Below, one piece after another: positions 48,663-59,083 of a DNA stretch of 64,000 nt. Position 1 is the stretch's first letter, and every line of letters begins with the position of its first letter. Source of the stretch: Mycolicibacterium aichiense (GTDB taxonomy: Bacteria; Actinomycetota; Actinomycetes; Mycobacteriales; Mycobacteriaceae); the NCBI RefSeq assembly GCF_010726245.1, contig NZ_AP022561.1, forward strand, positions 1,736,001 to 1,800,000, read 5' to 3'. The notes beneath the pieces were generated by a model. That model saw only the letters and a program-made list of their open reading frames with translations. It was not told the DNA's origin and made no database searches. Position numbers and translations under genes: made by a program.

Positions 48663-48815
48663 GTGGCAATGCCACCGACACGGCGCATCAAGCGCGGACC
48701 CAAGACGCCCGCTGTGGATGCTGGCGCTCTGTCCGTGCGGTTAATGCAGGACCGACTTACAGCCTCGGCTGCCGGTCGCAGGCAGGCATCGGCCGACGAC
48801 GCAACCACACTGTGA
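48663..48815 (+). CDS. Small 50-residue phage-type protein
   Basis: It begins GTG two bases after the terminase stop, opens MPPTRRIKRGPKTPAVDAGA after VA, and ends ASADDATTL. It is rich in Arg, Ala and Thr, without a recognised domain. The start, spacing and lack of stops suggest it is translated. It lies where the large terminase, portal and capsid genes would normally be, so it may mark a deletion join. Confidence 0.45.
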   Translation: MAMPPTRRIKRGPKTPAVDAGALSVRLMQDRLTASAAGRRQASADDATTL

Positions 48816-48865
48816 GCCCGCCTCGCCGAGGCGATCGCACGACAACAGAACGGAAAGCCCGAACG

Positions 48866-49240
48866 ATGAGCTACGCAACCGCTGCTGACGTAGCCGCGCT
48901 CCTGGCGCGGGAACTGACCACCGAAGAGACGGCTCTTGTGAACCGCCGGCTCGAACAAGTCGAGCGAATGATCTCGCGCCGCATACCAGATCTAGCCGAC
49001 CAGATCGCCGCCGAGCACCTGGACGAGGCCGACGTGATCGACGCAGAGGCCGAGGCCGCCTATCGGGTGATGAGGAATCCCAAGGGGCTTTACAGCGAGC
49101 AGGATGGTTCCTACGGCTATCAACTGTCGCGTGAGGCTGCCGACAACAGCCTCCGCGTCACGGCCGAGGAGTGGCAGACGCTCGGCATCCGACCGAGCAA
49201 GATGTTCTCGATTGCTCCGCGTCTGGGAGGCTCGGCGTGA
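48866..49240 (+). CDS. Phage head-tail connector-like protein
   Basis: A 124-residue protein. MSYATAADVAALLARELTTE and EETALVNRRLEQVERMISRR are typical of gp6/Gp19-type head-tail connector (adaptor) proteins, which form the ring below the portal. The C-terminal GSYGYQLSREAADNSLRVTA and EEWQTLGI segments are also usual for mycobacterial phage connectors. Start ATG 48866. It is translationally coupled to the next gene (GTGA). Confidence 0.7.
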   Translation: MSYATAADVAALLARELTTEETALVNRRLEQVERMISRRIPDLADQIAAEHLDEADVIDAEAEAAYRVMRNPKGLYSEQDGSYGYQLSREAADNSLRVTAEEWQTLGIRPSKMFSIAPRLGGSA

Positions 49241-49578
49241 GCCTCCTGCGCCGTGGGACAGAGATAGTCACGGTCTACCCGGAAGAGACAGTCACCGACT
49301 CGGACGGAAACAAGTTCACCCGAGCCGGTTCGGTTGGGGTCGTCGTCAAGGCGTCCCTGCAACCGATCAGCTCGACTGAGAACGCCGACGGTGGATTCCA
49401 TGCGGACACCCGCTATCGGTTGCGGCTGGCGGGCGGATGGCCGACCGGAGGAGGCATCCTCGGGGCTCAGGCGCAAGTCGAATGGCGAGGCAAGCGCTAC
49501 TCGATTGAAGGTGACGCGATGATCTACACCGGGAGCCGTCAGACAGCTCACGTCGACTACCTCATCTCCCGTCGATGA
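49237..49578 (+). CDS. Phage head-closure/stopper-like protein
   Basis: A 113-residue beta-rich protein that starts with GTG 49237, overlapping the connector stop. The pattern LLRRGTEIVTVYPEETVTDS ... GVVVKASLQPIS and AQVEWRGKRYSIEGDAMIYT resembles the small SPP1 gp16-like stoppers that cap the connector. No tail genes follow, so the structural module ends here. Confidence 0.55.
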   Translation: MSLLRRGTEIVTVYPEETVTDSDGNKFTRAGSVGVVVKASLQPISSTENADGGFHADTRYRLRLAGGWPTGGGILGAQAQVEWRGKRYSIEGDAMIYTGSRQTAHVDYLISRR

Positions 49579-49858
49579 TGTTGAGACCAGCGTCACTAGC
49601 TGCTTAGGTCAGCATGGGGGCGTCCGGCATCATGCGATGGAATCGACTACCTCGCGCCCGCAGGAAGTGTGCTGCGAGCTACCTGGCGGAGCTGAGGAGC
49701 CCTCTCGCTATGGTCGATAACCGTTAGCCAGAACTCGTTACAACTCGGTTCCAGGCTGTTGAGTTCGCTGCAGCGGATGCTGGCTGTGATTACGCTGGTC
49801 TCATCGGGGTAATCGGAGAATCCTGCTGTCCCCGGGATCTGGAGGATACGCTCGCGAA

Positions 49859-50302
49859 ATGCCCCACGCGGTTCGTCTATCGGTGACTTTGGATGAGGAG
49901 ATGTTGACCCGGAACGGTGTGACCGTGAGCCACCCAGCGACGCCGGACGCTGCCCTTCCCGCGTGCACGGATCTGGCCGAGCAAATCAAGGGACGCTTCC
50001 TGATCAAGTACCTCCGTTCTGGCGATCACAAGCGATATTCCTCGCTTACCGGGATCTCTCATTATCCCGGTAAGCACTACTTGACGCCCACTGTTCTTTG
50101 CACAGAGACGGTCGTGAGCGCGCTGAACCTTCCGACCAACCTGGCTACACCTCGGTACGCGCTAATCCTCGACCCAGAGAAGTTGGAAGCGCACGGCCCA
50201 CGGCGAGTGCGAGGGGGAGGCGGCGCGGTCGAGTATCTCTTACTTAATGGGTTTCCAGCCGACGCGATTCTTCCTCCAGGCTGGCCCGTGGAGGTGAGGT
50301 AA
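49859..50302 (+). CDS. Unrecognised island protein, first gene of a two-gene unit
   Basis: A 147-residue protein I cannot assign. Notable blocks are AEQIKGRFLIKYLRSGDHKR, HYPGKHYLTPTVLCTETVVS and a C-terminal RVRGGGGAVEYLLLNGFPAD followed by AILPPGWPVEVR. The HYLTPT and EYLL stretches suggest a compact beta-rich enzyme-like domain, perhaps related to ADP-ribosyltransferase-type toxins, but I could not confirm a family. ATG 49859 is preceded by GGAGGA. It is followed four bases later by the HBHA-like chimera, so the two probably act together. Confidence 0.65.
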   Translation: MPHAVRLSVTLDEEMLTRNGVTVSHPATPDAALPACTDLAEQIKGRFLIKYLRSGDHKRYSSLTGISHYPGKHYLTPTVLCTETVVSALNLPTNLATPRYALILDPEKLEAHGPRRVRGGGGAVEYLLLNGFPADAILPPGWPVEVR

Positions 50303-50306
50303 CGAT

Positions 50307-51098
50307 ATGTACGCATCCGATTTGATCGAGCGCCTCGACCCAGGCGCGCTCGAGACAGTTCAGAAGGAAGCCGAGTCGAAAGGCTGGGATGTCATTTCCT
50401 GGGGCGTCGACGCGCACGACGCCCTTGAGTACACCGTCCACCGGCGAGAAGGTGAGAAGGATCAGTTCGTGAGCCTCTACCTGCTCGCCAACCCTGATCA
50501 CTCAACAGACTTCGCCCTTGAGTACCAAGTCGAAGGTGAGAGCGACAGTCGCAAAACGCAACTCGCAGGCGGAAACCTTAAGAACTTCTCTGGCGAAGAC
50601 TTCGCGACTCTCTTCGAACGTGGCTTAAGCATCAAGTCAGTCGATCTTTCAGCTCTCTCACCGTTGCTCGCCGCAGTCGGCGCAGCGGACCTCGCTCTTG
50701 AGCGAGTGAACGAAATCATCGCCACGCTACGGACGACTGACGCCGGGAACTTGGTAGGTATCGGCCAGCTTCGGAAGCTTTCGGAGTCCTATCGCTTATC
50801 AGCGCTCGAAACTTTCGACGACCTGACGAAGCGGGGTGAAGCAGCTTTCGGCGGCGTACTCATGGCGATCGAGAAGATGGCTCCCGTAATGGAGATACAA
50901 ACCGACTCCCGCGGTGGTTCGGCGCCTAGAGAGTCGGCGGACATCGAGCGCACCTATGCATTCAAGAAGGCTCCAGCCAAAAAGGCTCCAGCCAAGAAGG
51001 CTGCAGTTAAGAAGGCTGAAGCCAAGAAGTACGCGCCGGCGAAAAAGTCGCCTGCAAAGAAGCCTCCAGCGGCTGCGAAGCGCACTCCGCGAAGGTGA
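50307..51098 (+). CDS. Chimeric protein: novel N-terminal domain, HBHA-like helix and Lys/Ala/Pro-rich tail
   Basis: A 263-residue protein in three parts. Residues 1-112 form an unrecognised alpha/beta domain (DALEYTVHRREGEKDQFVSL). Residues 115-190 resemble the coiled coil of the heparin-binding hemagglutinin HBHA: SPLLAAVGAADLALERVNEI, then SYRLSALETFDDLTKRGEAA. Residues 219-263 are a basic tail of PAKKA-type repeats, as in HBHA and HupB, which binds heparan sulfate or DNA. ATG 50307 has GGAGGT about 11 bases upstream. It lies in the acquired island, after the unknown 147-residue gene; codons are less GC-rich than the backbone. No signal peptide, as in HBHA. Confidence 0.75.
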   Translation: MYASDLIERLDPGALETVQKEAESKGWDVISWGVDAHDALEYTVHRREGEKDQFVSLYLLANPDHSTDFALEYQVEGESDSRKTQLAGGNLKNFSGEDFATLFERGLSIKSVDLSALSPLLAAVGAADLALERVNEIIATLRTTDAGNLVGIGQLRKLSESYRLSALETFDDLTKRGEAAFGGVLMAIEKMAPVMEIQTDSRGGSAPRESADIERTYAFKKAPAKKAPAKKAAVKKAEAKKYAPAKKSPAKKPPAAAKRTPRR

Positions 51099-51405
51099 TT
51101 CTCGGTCGAGTTGCCTCGGCAAGTTACGCGCCGAGTCGGGTTAGATAGTCGTTGAATCAGAGCAGCAGTTGTCGAATCGACCGTCGACCCTAGGGAAAGC
51201 GCGGTGTAATCTTCAACTGCCGAGCACTCGACAGTTGACATCCTCGCGTCGCGGGCGATGCCATCGCCGAGGACCCCGAAGCGATCGAGCCACATAGCAG
51301 CCGATCCAAAATTTGCGTATCGGACTACTCATAGCACTGGCCGCTGCTGCCCCTAGCGTTCCAACCAGCGGAAACGCCGCGGCGGGTCGAGACTGGGGGT
51401 TCGAA
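51099..51405. other. Right border of the island, no gene seen
   Basis: This 307-base gap separates the chimeric gene from the FAD monooxygenase. No coding sequence with family similarity is seen; the open frame upstream of 51406 lacks resemblance to the monooxygenase. TTGACA occurs at 51236-51241 but no good -10 follows at 17 bases. It probably holds the join between island and backbone. Confidence 0.4.
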
Positions 51406-52776
51406 ATGGCGCTACTTGGTGAACGGGCTGTGGTCCTGGGGGCGAGCATGGCGGGAATGCTGGCGGCGCGGGTGGCCGCCGAGCATTATCGGACCGTCAT
51501 AGTGGTCGATCGAGACATGCCTCCCGGACACCCGTCCCGCCGCCGCGGCGTCCCGCAGGCGAGTCACGGTCACGTCTTACAAGCCGGCGGGGTGGCCGTG
51601 GTCGACGAGCTGTTTCCCGGCATCCTCGACGAGATGGTCGCCGAGGGGACACCGACCTGGGGCGACGGCGACCTCTCCCGGGTGATTCTCGAGTACGGCG
51701 GGCATCGATTTCTGCCGTCGGGGCACCTGCCCAATCCGGTGACCTCCTACATGCCGAGCCGGCCGTTTCTGGATTGGCATGTGATGAAACGACTTTCGGC
51801 GATTCCGAACGTCACGGTACTCGGCGGCCACGACGTGGTAGACGTGACATCGTCCGAGGATCGCACCCGGGTGACCGGAGTGTTGGTTGCGCGTCGCGAC
51901 GAGGCTGCGGTGCTGGGCGCCGATCTGGTCATCGACGCCAGCGGTAGGGGATCGCGCGCACCGGTCTTCCTGGAGGACCTCGGCTACGGCCGGCCCCGCG
52001 AGGACGAGCTGATGATCAACCTGGCCTACACCAGCCAGTGGCTGCGGATCCCGCCGGGCGCGATCCGCCAGCACATGGTGGCGCTGTTCCCCAAACCCGG
52101 TGAGGCCACCACGGTGGCCCTGCTCAACCACGAGAACGACACCTGGCTGATGACCGTCGGCGTGATGGCCGGCGCGGAGCAGGCCCGCGACTACACGGAC
52201 ATGGTGGCGATGGCGCGGCGGCGAGCTCCCGGGCACATTCTCGAGGTACTCGAGACCGCCGAACCGGTCGGCCAGGTAGCTCATTACCGCACGCCGTCGA
52301 GTCGGTGGCGTCGCTACGACGAGATGCCCCGGCGACCCGATGGGTTCATCGCCATCGGCGACGCCGTGTGCAGCTTCAACCCGATCTACGGGCAGGGCAT
52401 GTCGGTGGCGGCCTTGGAAGCGCTGGCGTTGCAACGTTCTCTTCGAAAGGGTGACACGGATTTGCCGCAGCGGTTCTCCCGAGCCGCCGCCAAGGTCGTC
52501 CGGGTGGCGTGGCGCAACGCGGTCAGCGCCGATCTGTCGTTGCCCGAAGTCGCAGGCGAACGAACGTTGGCAATGCGCGTCAACAACAAGTTCTCCGACA
52601 TGGTTCTCACCGCCGTCGAGACCGATCCGGTGGTCAACAGTCAGTTTTTCCGGGTGATCGGCATGCTCGATTCGCCCACCCGGTTGATGCGGCCGTCGAT
52701 CCTGGCACGGGTGGTGCGAGCCAATCTCCTACGGCTGCAGCCGACTCCGGTATCCGAGCCCGCGTTGGCCGGCTAG
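51406..52776 (+). CDS. FAD-dependent monooxygenase/halogenase-type oxidoreductase
   Basis: A 456-residue flavoprotein. FAD motifs are AVVLGASMAGMLAARVAAEH at the N-terminus, DASGRGSRAPVFLEDLG in the middle (DG-like motif), and GFIAIGDAVCSFNPIYGQGM near the C-terminus (GD motif), as in p-hydroxybenzoate-hydroxylase-type enzymes. No membrane segment. Start is ATG 51406 with GGGGGT before it. Its TAG shares CTAG with the stop of the convergent MmcQ gene. The substrate is unknown. Confidence 0.88.
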   Translation: MALLGERAVVLGASMAGMLAARVAAEHYRTVIVVDRDMPPGHPSRRRGVPQASHGHVLQAGGVAVVDELFPGILDEMVAEGTPTWGDGDLSRVILEYGGHRFLPSGHLPNPVTSYMPSRPFLDWHVMKRLSAIPNVTVLGGHDVVDVTSSEDRTRVTGVLVARRDEAAVLGADLVIDASGRGSRAPVFLEDLGYGRPREDELMINLAYTSQWLRIPPGAIRQHMVALFPKPGEATTVALLNHENDTWLMTVGVMAGAEQARDYTDMVAMARRRAPGHILEVLETAEPVGQVAHYRTPSSRWRRYDEMPRRPDGFIAIGDAVCSFNPIYGQGMSVAALEALALQRSLRKGDTDLPQRFSRAAAKVVRVAWRNAVSADLSLPEVAGERTLAMRVNNKFSDMVLTAVETDPVVNSQFFRVIGMLDSPTRLMRPSILARVVRANLLRLQPTPVSEPALAG

Positions 52777-53168
52777 CTGTCCAGCTGCTTGATCAGCCTC
52801 GCCGGGGCCTGCAGCCGGAACGACGCGTCGATAAGTTCGGCGACTTCCGTCCAATCGATCTCGGCGGCGTCGAAGTCCAGGCCCAGCCAGCCGTACGGAC
52901 CGAGGTAGGCGGGGACGAAGAACCGGGCATCCTGCTGCAGCGCCTCGCGCTCGCTGTCGTCGACCTTGATCAGCAGCGCGTGGGCGTACCGAATCATCGG
53001 GCCGGCCGGGTTCTTCTGGCTGCCGCCGTAGACGGCGAACATCTTCGGCGCCGAGAACGTCGGTCTGCCGTGCGAGATCTTCTCGGTCGCCTCCGGCAAC
53101 GCCAGCGCGATCGTGCGCACCCGAGCCAGGATCGGGTCGGAGTCGTCGAACATGGTCGGGTGCGGCAT
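52773..53168 (-). CDS. MmcQ/YjbR family protein
   Basis: A 131-residue protein with the CyaY-like fold of the MmcQ/YjbR family, often described as DNA-binding-like. Markers are LPEATEKISHGRPTFSAPKM (the E-x-x-x-x-HGRPxF motif) and FFVPAYLGPYGWLGLDF. ATG 53168; the frame is open upstream but overlaps ligA in antisense. It lies between the monooxygenase and ligA, divergent from ligA by 54 bases. Confidence 0.88.
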   Translation of the reverse strand: MPHPTMFDDSDPILARVRTIALALPEATEKISHGRPTFSAPKMFAVYGGSQKNPAGPMIRYAHALLIKVDDSEREALQQDARFFVPAYLGPYGWLGLDFDAAEIDWTEVAELIDASFRLQAPARLIKQLDS

Positions 53169-53210
53169 GGCCCCACCTTGCCACGATCGAAGCCTGTCGG
53201 ATCCCTCCGA

Positions 53211-55346
<2,136 letters not shown>

Positions 55347-55617
55347 CGGGATCGCTGCTGAGATCCGGAAAAAGGAAGGCTCGACCAGGCCTGCGCGCAA
55401 GGTTGCTGAGGATTGTTCGGCGACATAGCTCAACTTATGGAGCCTCTGTCAGAGGAGGTGGGCTGGCCCTGATCGAGTGAAGTGAGGGCACGTCACCTAT
55501 ATGGTTGAATGAAAACCGTTGCGCGCATTGGCGGGGTGGCGAGACCGGCTTTCACGGGTTGTTCAGGGCAGATGGGGGTTTGCTGATGCTGATTCGCGTC
55601 CAGTGCGGACGGTTGCT

Positions 55618-56850
55618 GTGACGTCTACTCCGCCTGGCGGCGGTGGCTTCGGCGGCCCGAATCCGATCGGTGGTCCGAATCCGATCGGCGGATCCCAGGG
55701 ATCCTGGCCGGCGCCTCCCGGACCGGCACCGCAGCACCCCGCGCCCTCGTACGGACAGCCGCAGCAACCCCCTCCGTCGCAACCTCCGCCGGGGCAATGG
55801 CCGCCGGCGCCGCCCGCCTACGGTCCGCCAGGAGCGCCGGGCTACGGGCCACCGCCGGGGTACGGGCCGCCGCCTCGCCGCAGACCCAGCAAGCGGATGA
55901 TCATCGGTCTCCTTTCGGGCGTCGCGGTGCTGGTCGTCGCGGCGATCGTTGCGGTGATCGTGTTCGGGTCGGGTGGTCCCGGTAACCCCAAGACCGCCGG
56001 CGACGTGGTGAAGGCCTACCTGGAGGCGCTGGCCCGCGGCGACGCCAACGAGGCGCTGTCGTATACGAACGACGAGCCGGCGTCCAAGGACTTCCTCACC
56101 GATGACATCCTCAAGCAGCAGATCGCGAAGTGGCCGATCACCAATATCCGCATCCTCAACGACGATGCCGATTCCTCCATCGAGATGGGCAGCGTGCACG
56201 TCGCCGCCAACTTCGGTGACCAGACATCGGACGAGAACATTCACGTCAAGAAGTCCGGGGGTGAATGGAAACTCGACCACGCAGCCCTCAAGCTCAAGTT
56301 CATCAGCTCCCAGGACCAGAAGGCGTTGAGCACGGTCACCCTGTTCGGCAAGTCGATCGACCCGAAGAAGGAGACCTACGTCTTCCCGGGCTGGATCGAC
56401 CTCGGCAACAGCAACGAATACATCACCCAGGAGCCGCTGAAACGGCCATTACTGCTGGGTGAGTTGGGCTATGGCGGACTTACGACCTCGCTGATGCCGC
56501 AGTTCGACATCAGCGACAAGGGAATAGCGGTGTCGATGGACCTCGTGAAGTCTGCCATCGCGAACTGCGCGAGTTCCAAGCAATTGCAGCCACCGAATTG
56601 CCCACAGGGAGTGCGTGATTCGTCGCTGGTCGATGGCACCGCGGTGTGGACCGCACCTGCCGATCTGAGCGAGCTCAAGGCCAGTTACTTCGACCCCGAG
56701 AAGATGACCGAACGGGTCCACGGCCCGCTCGATTTCCAGCTCACCGCCCAATCCACTTCTGGTGGAACGAAATCCGGAACCGTCTACTCCTACATCACCG
56801 CGACAGTTGACTTGACGACAAATCCGCCGACTGTGTCGGTCAGAGGCTGA
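55618..56850 (+). CDS. Proline-rich single-pass membrane protein (DUF4878-like), first paralogue
   Basis: A 410-residue protein. Residues 1-95 are Pro/Gly/Gln-rich (GGPNPIGG repeats, PPSQPPPGQWPP), one membrane helix (IIGLLSGVAVLVVAAIVAVIV) follows, then a periplasmic NTF2-like domain of the DUF4878 type: VVKAYLEALARGDANEALSY. It is a tandem paralogue of the next gene; both share KWPITNI, PASK-FL and YVFPG blocks. GTG 55618 is chosen to parallel the next gene's start; a longer frame begins at 55519. It is the first gene of the MoxR/Bat-like run. Confidence 0.8.
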   Translation: MTSTPPGGGGFGGPNPIGGPNPIGGSQGSWPAPPGPAPQHPAPSYGQPQQPPPSQPPPGQWPPAPPAYGPPGAPGYGPPPGYGPPPRRRPSKRMIIGLLSGVAVLVVAAIVAVIVFGSGGPGNPKTAGDVVKAYLEALARGDANEALSYTNDEPASKDFLTDDILKQQIAKWPITNIRILNDDADSSIEMGSVHVAANFGDQTSDENIHVKKSGGEWKLDHAALKLKFISSQDQKALSTVTLFGKSIDPKKETYVFPGWIDLGNSNEYITQEPLKRPLLLGELGYGGLTTSLMPQFDISDKGIAVSMDLVKSAIANCASSKQLQPPNCPQGVRDSSLVDGTAVWTAPADLSELKASYFDPEKMTERVHGPLDFQLTAQSTSGGTKSGTVYSYITATVDLTTNPPTVSVRG

Positions 56851-56882
56851 GGCGTCGACGTCAATGAGAAAGCAATAGGGCT

Positions 56883-58037
56883 GTGACACAGGACTATCCG
56901 GGGAATCCCTATCCGAATCAGCCGCCCGCCTGGGGCGGCGCCCCAGGCGGTCAAGCGCCACCACCTCAGCCGCAACAAGGCTGGTATGGCTATCCACCGG
57001 CCCAGCCGGGCTACGGCCCCGGCGGTCAGTGGCCGCCACCGCCGTACCCGCCGAACAACAATGGGCGACGCCGCAAACCGCTGGTGATCACGCTGCTCGC
57101 CTCGGCTGCGCTGCTGGTGATCGTGGGTATTGTCCTGGTGATAGCACTGAACACCGGGGGAGGTGCCAAGACGGCGGGGGCCGGTAGCGCCGGCGAAGCG
57201 GTCAAGGCCTATCTGGAGGCACTCGCCAAGGGGGACGCCGACGGCGCTCTCGCTCTCGGAGTCGCCCAACCGGCGTCCAAGAAGTTCCTCACCAACGATG
57301 CTCTGAAGCTTCAGATTTCGAAGTGGCCCATCACAAACATCGAGATCACCGAGGATACGTCGAAGACCGAGCCGGGCAACATGGCGTTGGTGAAGGTGTC
57401 CGCGAACTTCGGCGACCACCATTCCGAGGGCCAGCTTCCGGTGAAGAAGACCAACGACGGATGGAAGCTCGAGAGCGCGACCATCAACGTCGACACGATG
57501 AGCGGCATTCTGGGCTCAGGGCCCGCGACATCCCTCAGCATCCTGGGCAAGCCGCTCGGGCAGGACACGCACCTTTACGTCTTCCCTGGCTACCTGGACA
57601 TGAAATCGACTGTGCCCTATATCGATGTCAGCGCCAAGCCGCTGCTGCTGGAGAGCATGCTCGCCGGTGACATCGCCAGCACGCTTACGTTCGACTACAC
57701 CGTCAACGACGCCGGGCACAAGGCCGTCAACACCGCACTCGAAACCTGGATCAGCGGGTGCCTCTCGGCACCGGAAACCCAATACAAGTGCCCGAAGCAC
57801 AATTTCGACACACCGATCAACCGGGCAACCGCCAAGGTGGACGGGCCGATCGACCTCAGCGGAGTCACCCAGACCCTGGTTCCGATGTCCATGAGCGTGA
57901 TGACGACCGGGCCGGCCCGCTACCACTTCACCGCGCAGACAACCAGCGGCGAGCAGGCGAGCTTCACGTCCGAACTGCTGGTCTCAACCTCGGTGAGCCT
58001 GGCCAAGGATCCGCCCGCCGTCGGGCCGCTTCGTTAG
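56883..58037 (+). CDS. Proline-rich single-pass membrane protein (DUF4878-like), second paralogue
   Basis: A 384-residue paralogue of the previous gene. The cytoplasmic N-terminus is again rich in Pro/Gly/Gln/Tyr (YPGNPYPNQPPAW ... PPPPYPPNNNGRRR), then one membrane helix, then a periplasmic domain with VKAYLEALAKGDADGALALG and KWPITNIEI. Start GTG 56883, 32 bases after the first paralogue. The repeat of this protein directly before moxR suggests a role at the envelope with the MoxR/VWA machine. Confidence 0.82.
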   Translation: MTQDYPGNPYPNQPPAWGGAPGGQAPPPQPQQGWYGYPPAQPGYGPGGQWPPPPYPPNNNGRRRKPLVITLLASAALLVIVGIVLVIALNTGGGAKTAGAGSAGEAVKAYLEALAKGDADGALALGVAQPASKKFLTNDALKLQISKWPITNIEITEDTSKTEPGNMALVKVSANFGDHHSEGQLPVKKTNDGWKLESATINVDTMSGILGSGPATSLSILGKPLGQDTHLYVFPGYLDMKSTVPYIDVSAKPLLLESMLAGDIASTLTFDYTVNDAGHKAVNTALETWISGCLSAPETQYKCPKHNFDTPINRATAKVDGPIDLSGVTQTLVPMSMSVMTTGPARYHFTAQTTSGEQASFTSELLVSTSVSLAKDPPAVGPLR

Positions 58038-58069
58038 CGGAGTGCGACTACTACCCCTGGAGAGTGAGC

Positions 58070-59074
58070 ATGACCGCTACCGCCCGTGCCCAACCCAACC
58101 AGCAGGATATGGACCACGCATATCGAGTCGTGGCGGCGATATCGTCGGTGTTCTCCGCCAAGGTCGTCGGCCAGGACTACCTCAGGGAGACATTGCTTCT
58201 CGGTTTACTGACCGGTGGGCACATCCTGCTCGAAGGTGTTCCGGGCCTAGCCAAGACGACCGCGGCGCGGGTGGTGGCCGATGCGATCTCCGGCGGCTTC
58301 AACCGGATTCAATGCACACCCGACCTGCTGCCCAGCGATATCGTCGGCACCCAGATCTTCGATTCGACGACCAACTCGTTCCACACTCAGCTGGGCCCCG
58401 TCCACGCCAATGTCGTTCTGCTGGACGAGATCAACCGCTCCAGCGCCAAGACGCAGAGCGCCATGCTGGAAGCGATGGAAGAACGCCAGACGACGTTGGC
58501 CGGAAAGATGTATCCGATCCCGGAGCCATTCCTGGTGATCGCCACCCAGAACCCGGTCGACCAGGAAGGCACTTACCCGCTCTCGGAGGCGCAGACCGAC
58601 CGGTTCATGCTCAAAGAAGTTCTGCGCTATCCCTCTCCGCAGGAGGAGGCCGAAGTCGTCTTCCGGATCGATGCCGGCGTCTACGACCGGTCGGCAACCC
58701 CGCAACCGGTGGCCAGTCTCGACGAGATCCGGCAACTACAGCGCATCGTCGCCGGTGTGCACATGGATCCTGTTCTGGTGCACTACACAACGCAGCTGGT
58801 GCACGTGACTCGCAACCCCGCGCAATTCCTGTCGCCGCAGCTTGCTCGCCTTGTCGAATATGGCGCGAGCCCCCGGGCGTCGATCGCCTTCTGCAAAGCG
58901 GCACGGGCGGCGGCGATCCTGGCGGGCCGCAACCATGTGATCCCCGACGATATTCGCAACCTCGCCCAACGGGTGCTACGGCATCGCCTGATCCTGGGAT
59001 TCGAGGCAGTCAACATCAATGTCACTCCCGAAATGGTGATCGACGCTGTGCTGCAGTCGGTCCGGGTGCCGTGA
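58070..59074 (+). CDS. MoxR-family AAA+ ATPase
   Basis: A 334-residue AAA+ ATPase. Walker A LLEGVPGLAKTTAARV is near residue 61, Walker B VLLDEINRSSAKTQSAMLEA near 122, and TQNPVDQEGTYPLSEAQTDR is the sensor 1 region typical of MoxR. These ATPases work with VWA proteins to load metals or fold complexes. ATG 58070 has GGAGAG upstream. It is directly before the DUF58 gene. Mycobacteria have several MoxR paralogues; which one this is cannot be settled here. Confidence 0.92.
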   Translation: MTATARAQPNQQDMDHAYRVVAAISSVFSAKVVGQDYLRETLLLGLLTGGHILLEGVPGLAKTTAARVVADAISGGFNRIQCTPDLLPSDIVGTQIFDSTTNSFHTQLGPVHANVVLLDEINRSSAKTQSAMLEAMEERQTTLAGKMYPIPEPFLVIATQNPVDQEGTYPLSEAQTDRFMLKEVLRYPSPQEEAEVVFRIDAGVYDRSATPQPVASLDEIRQLQRIVAGVHMDPVLVHYTTQLVHVTRNPAQFLSPQLARLVEYGASPRASIAFCKAARAAAILAGRNHVIPDDIRNLAQRVLRHRLILGFEAVNINVTPEMVIDAVLQSVRVP

Positions 59075-59083
59075 CCGATCCTC

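Noticed and set aside
50950..51090. CRISPR-like or tandem DNA repeat in the Lys/Ala/Pro tail
   Set aside because: The repetition is codon-level (AAGAAGGCTCCAGCC-type units) from a protein repeat, with no spacer structure.
55444..55456. Hairpin CCTCTG-T-CAGAGG after ligA as a terminator
   Set aside because: A six-bp stem with a one-base loop and no T-run, about 100 bases after the stop, is too weak to call.
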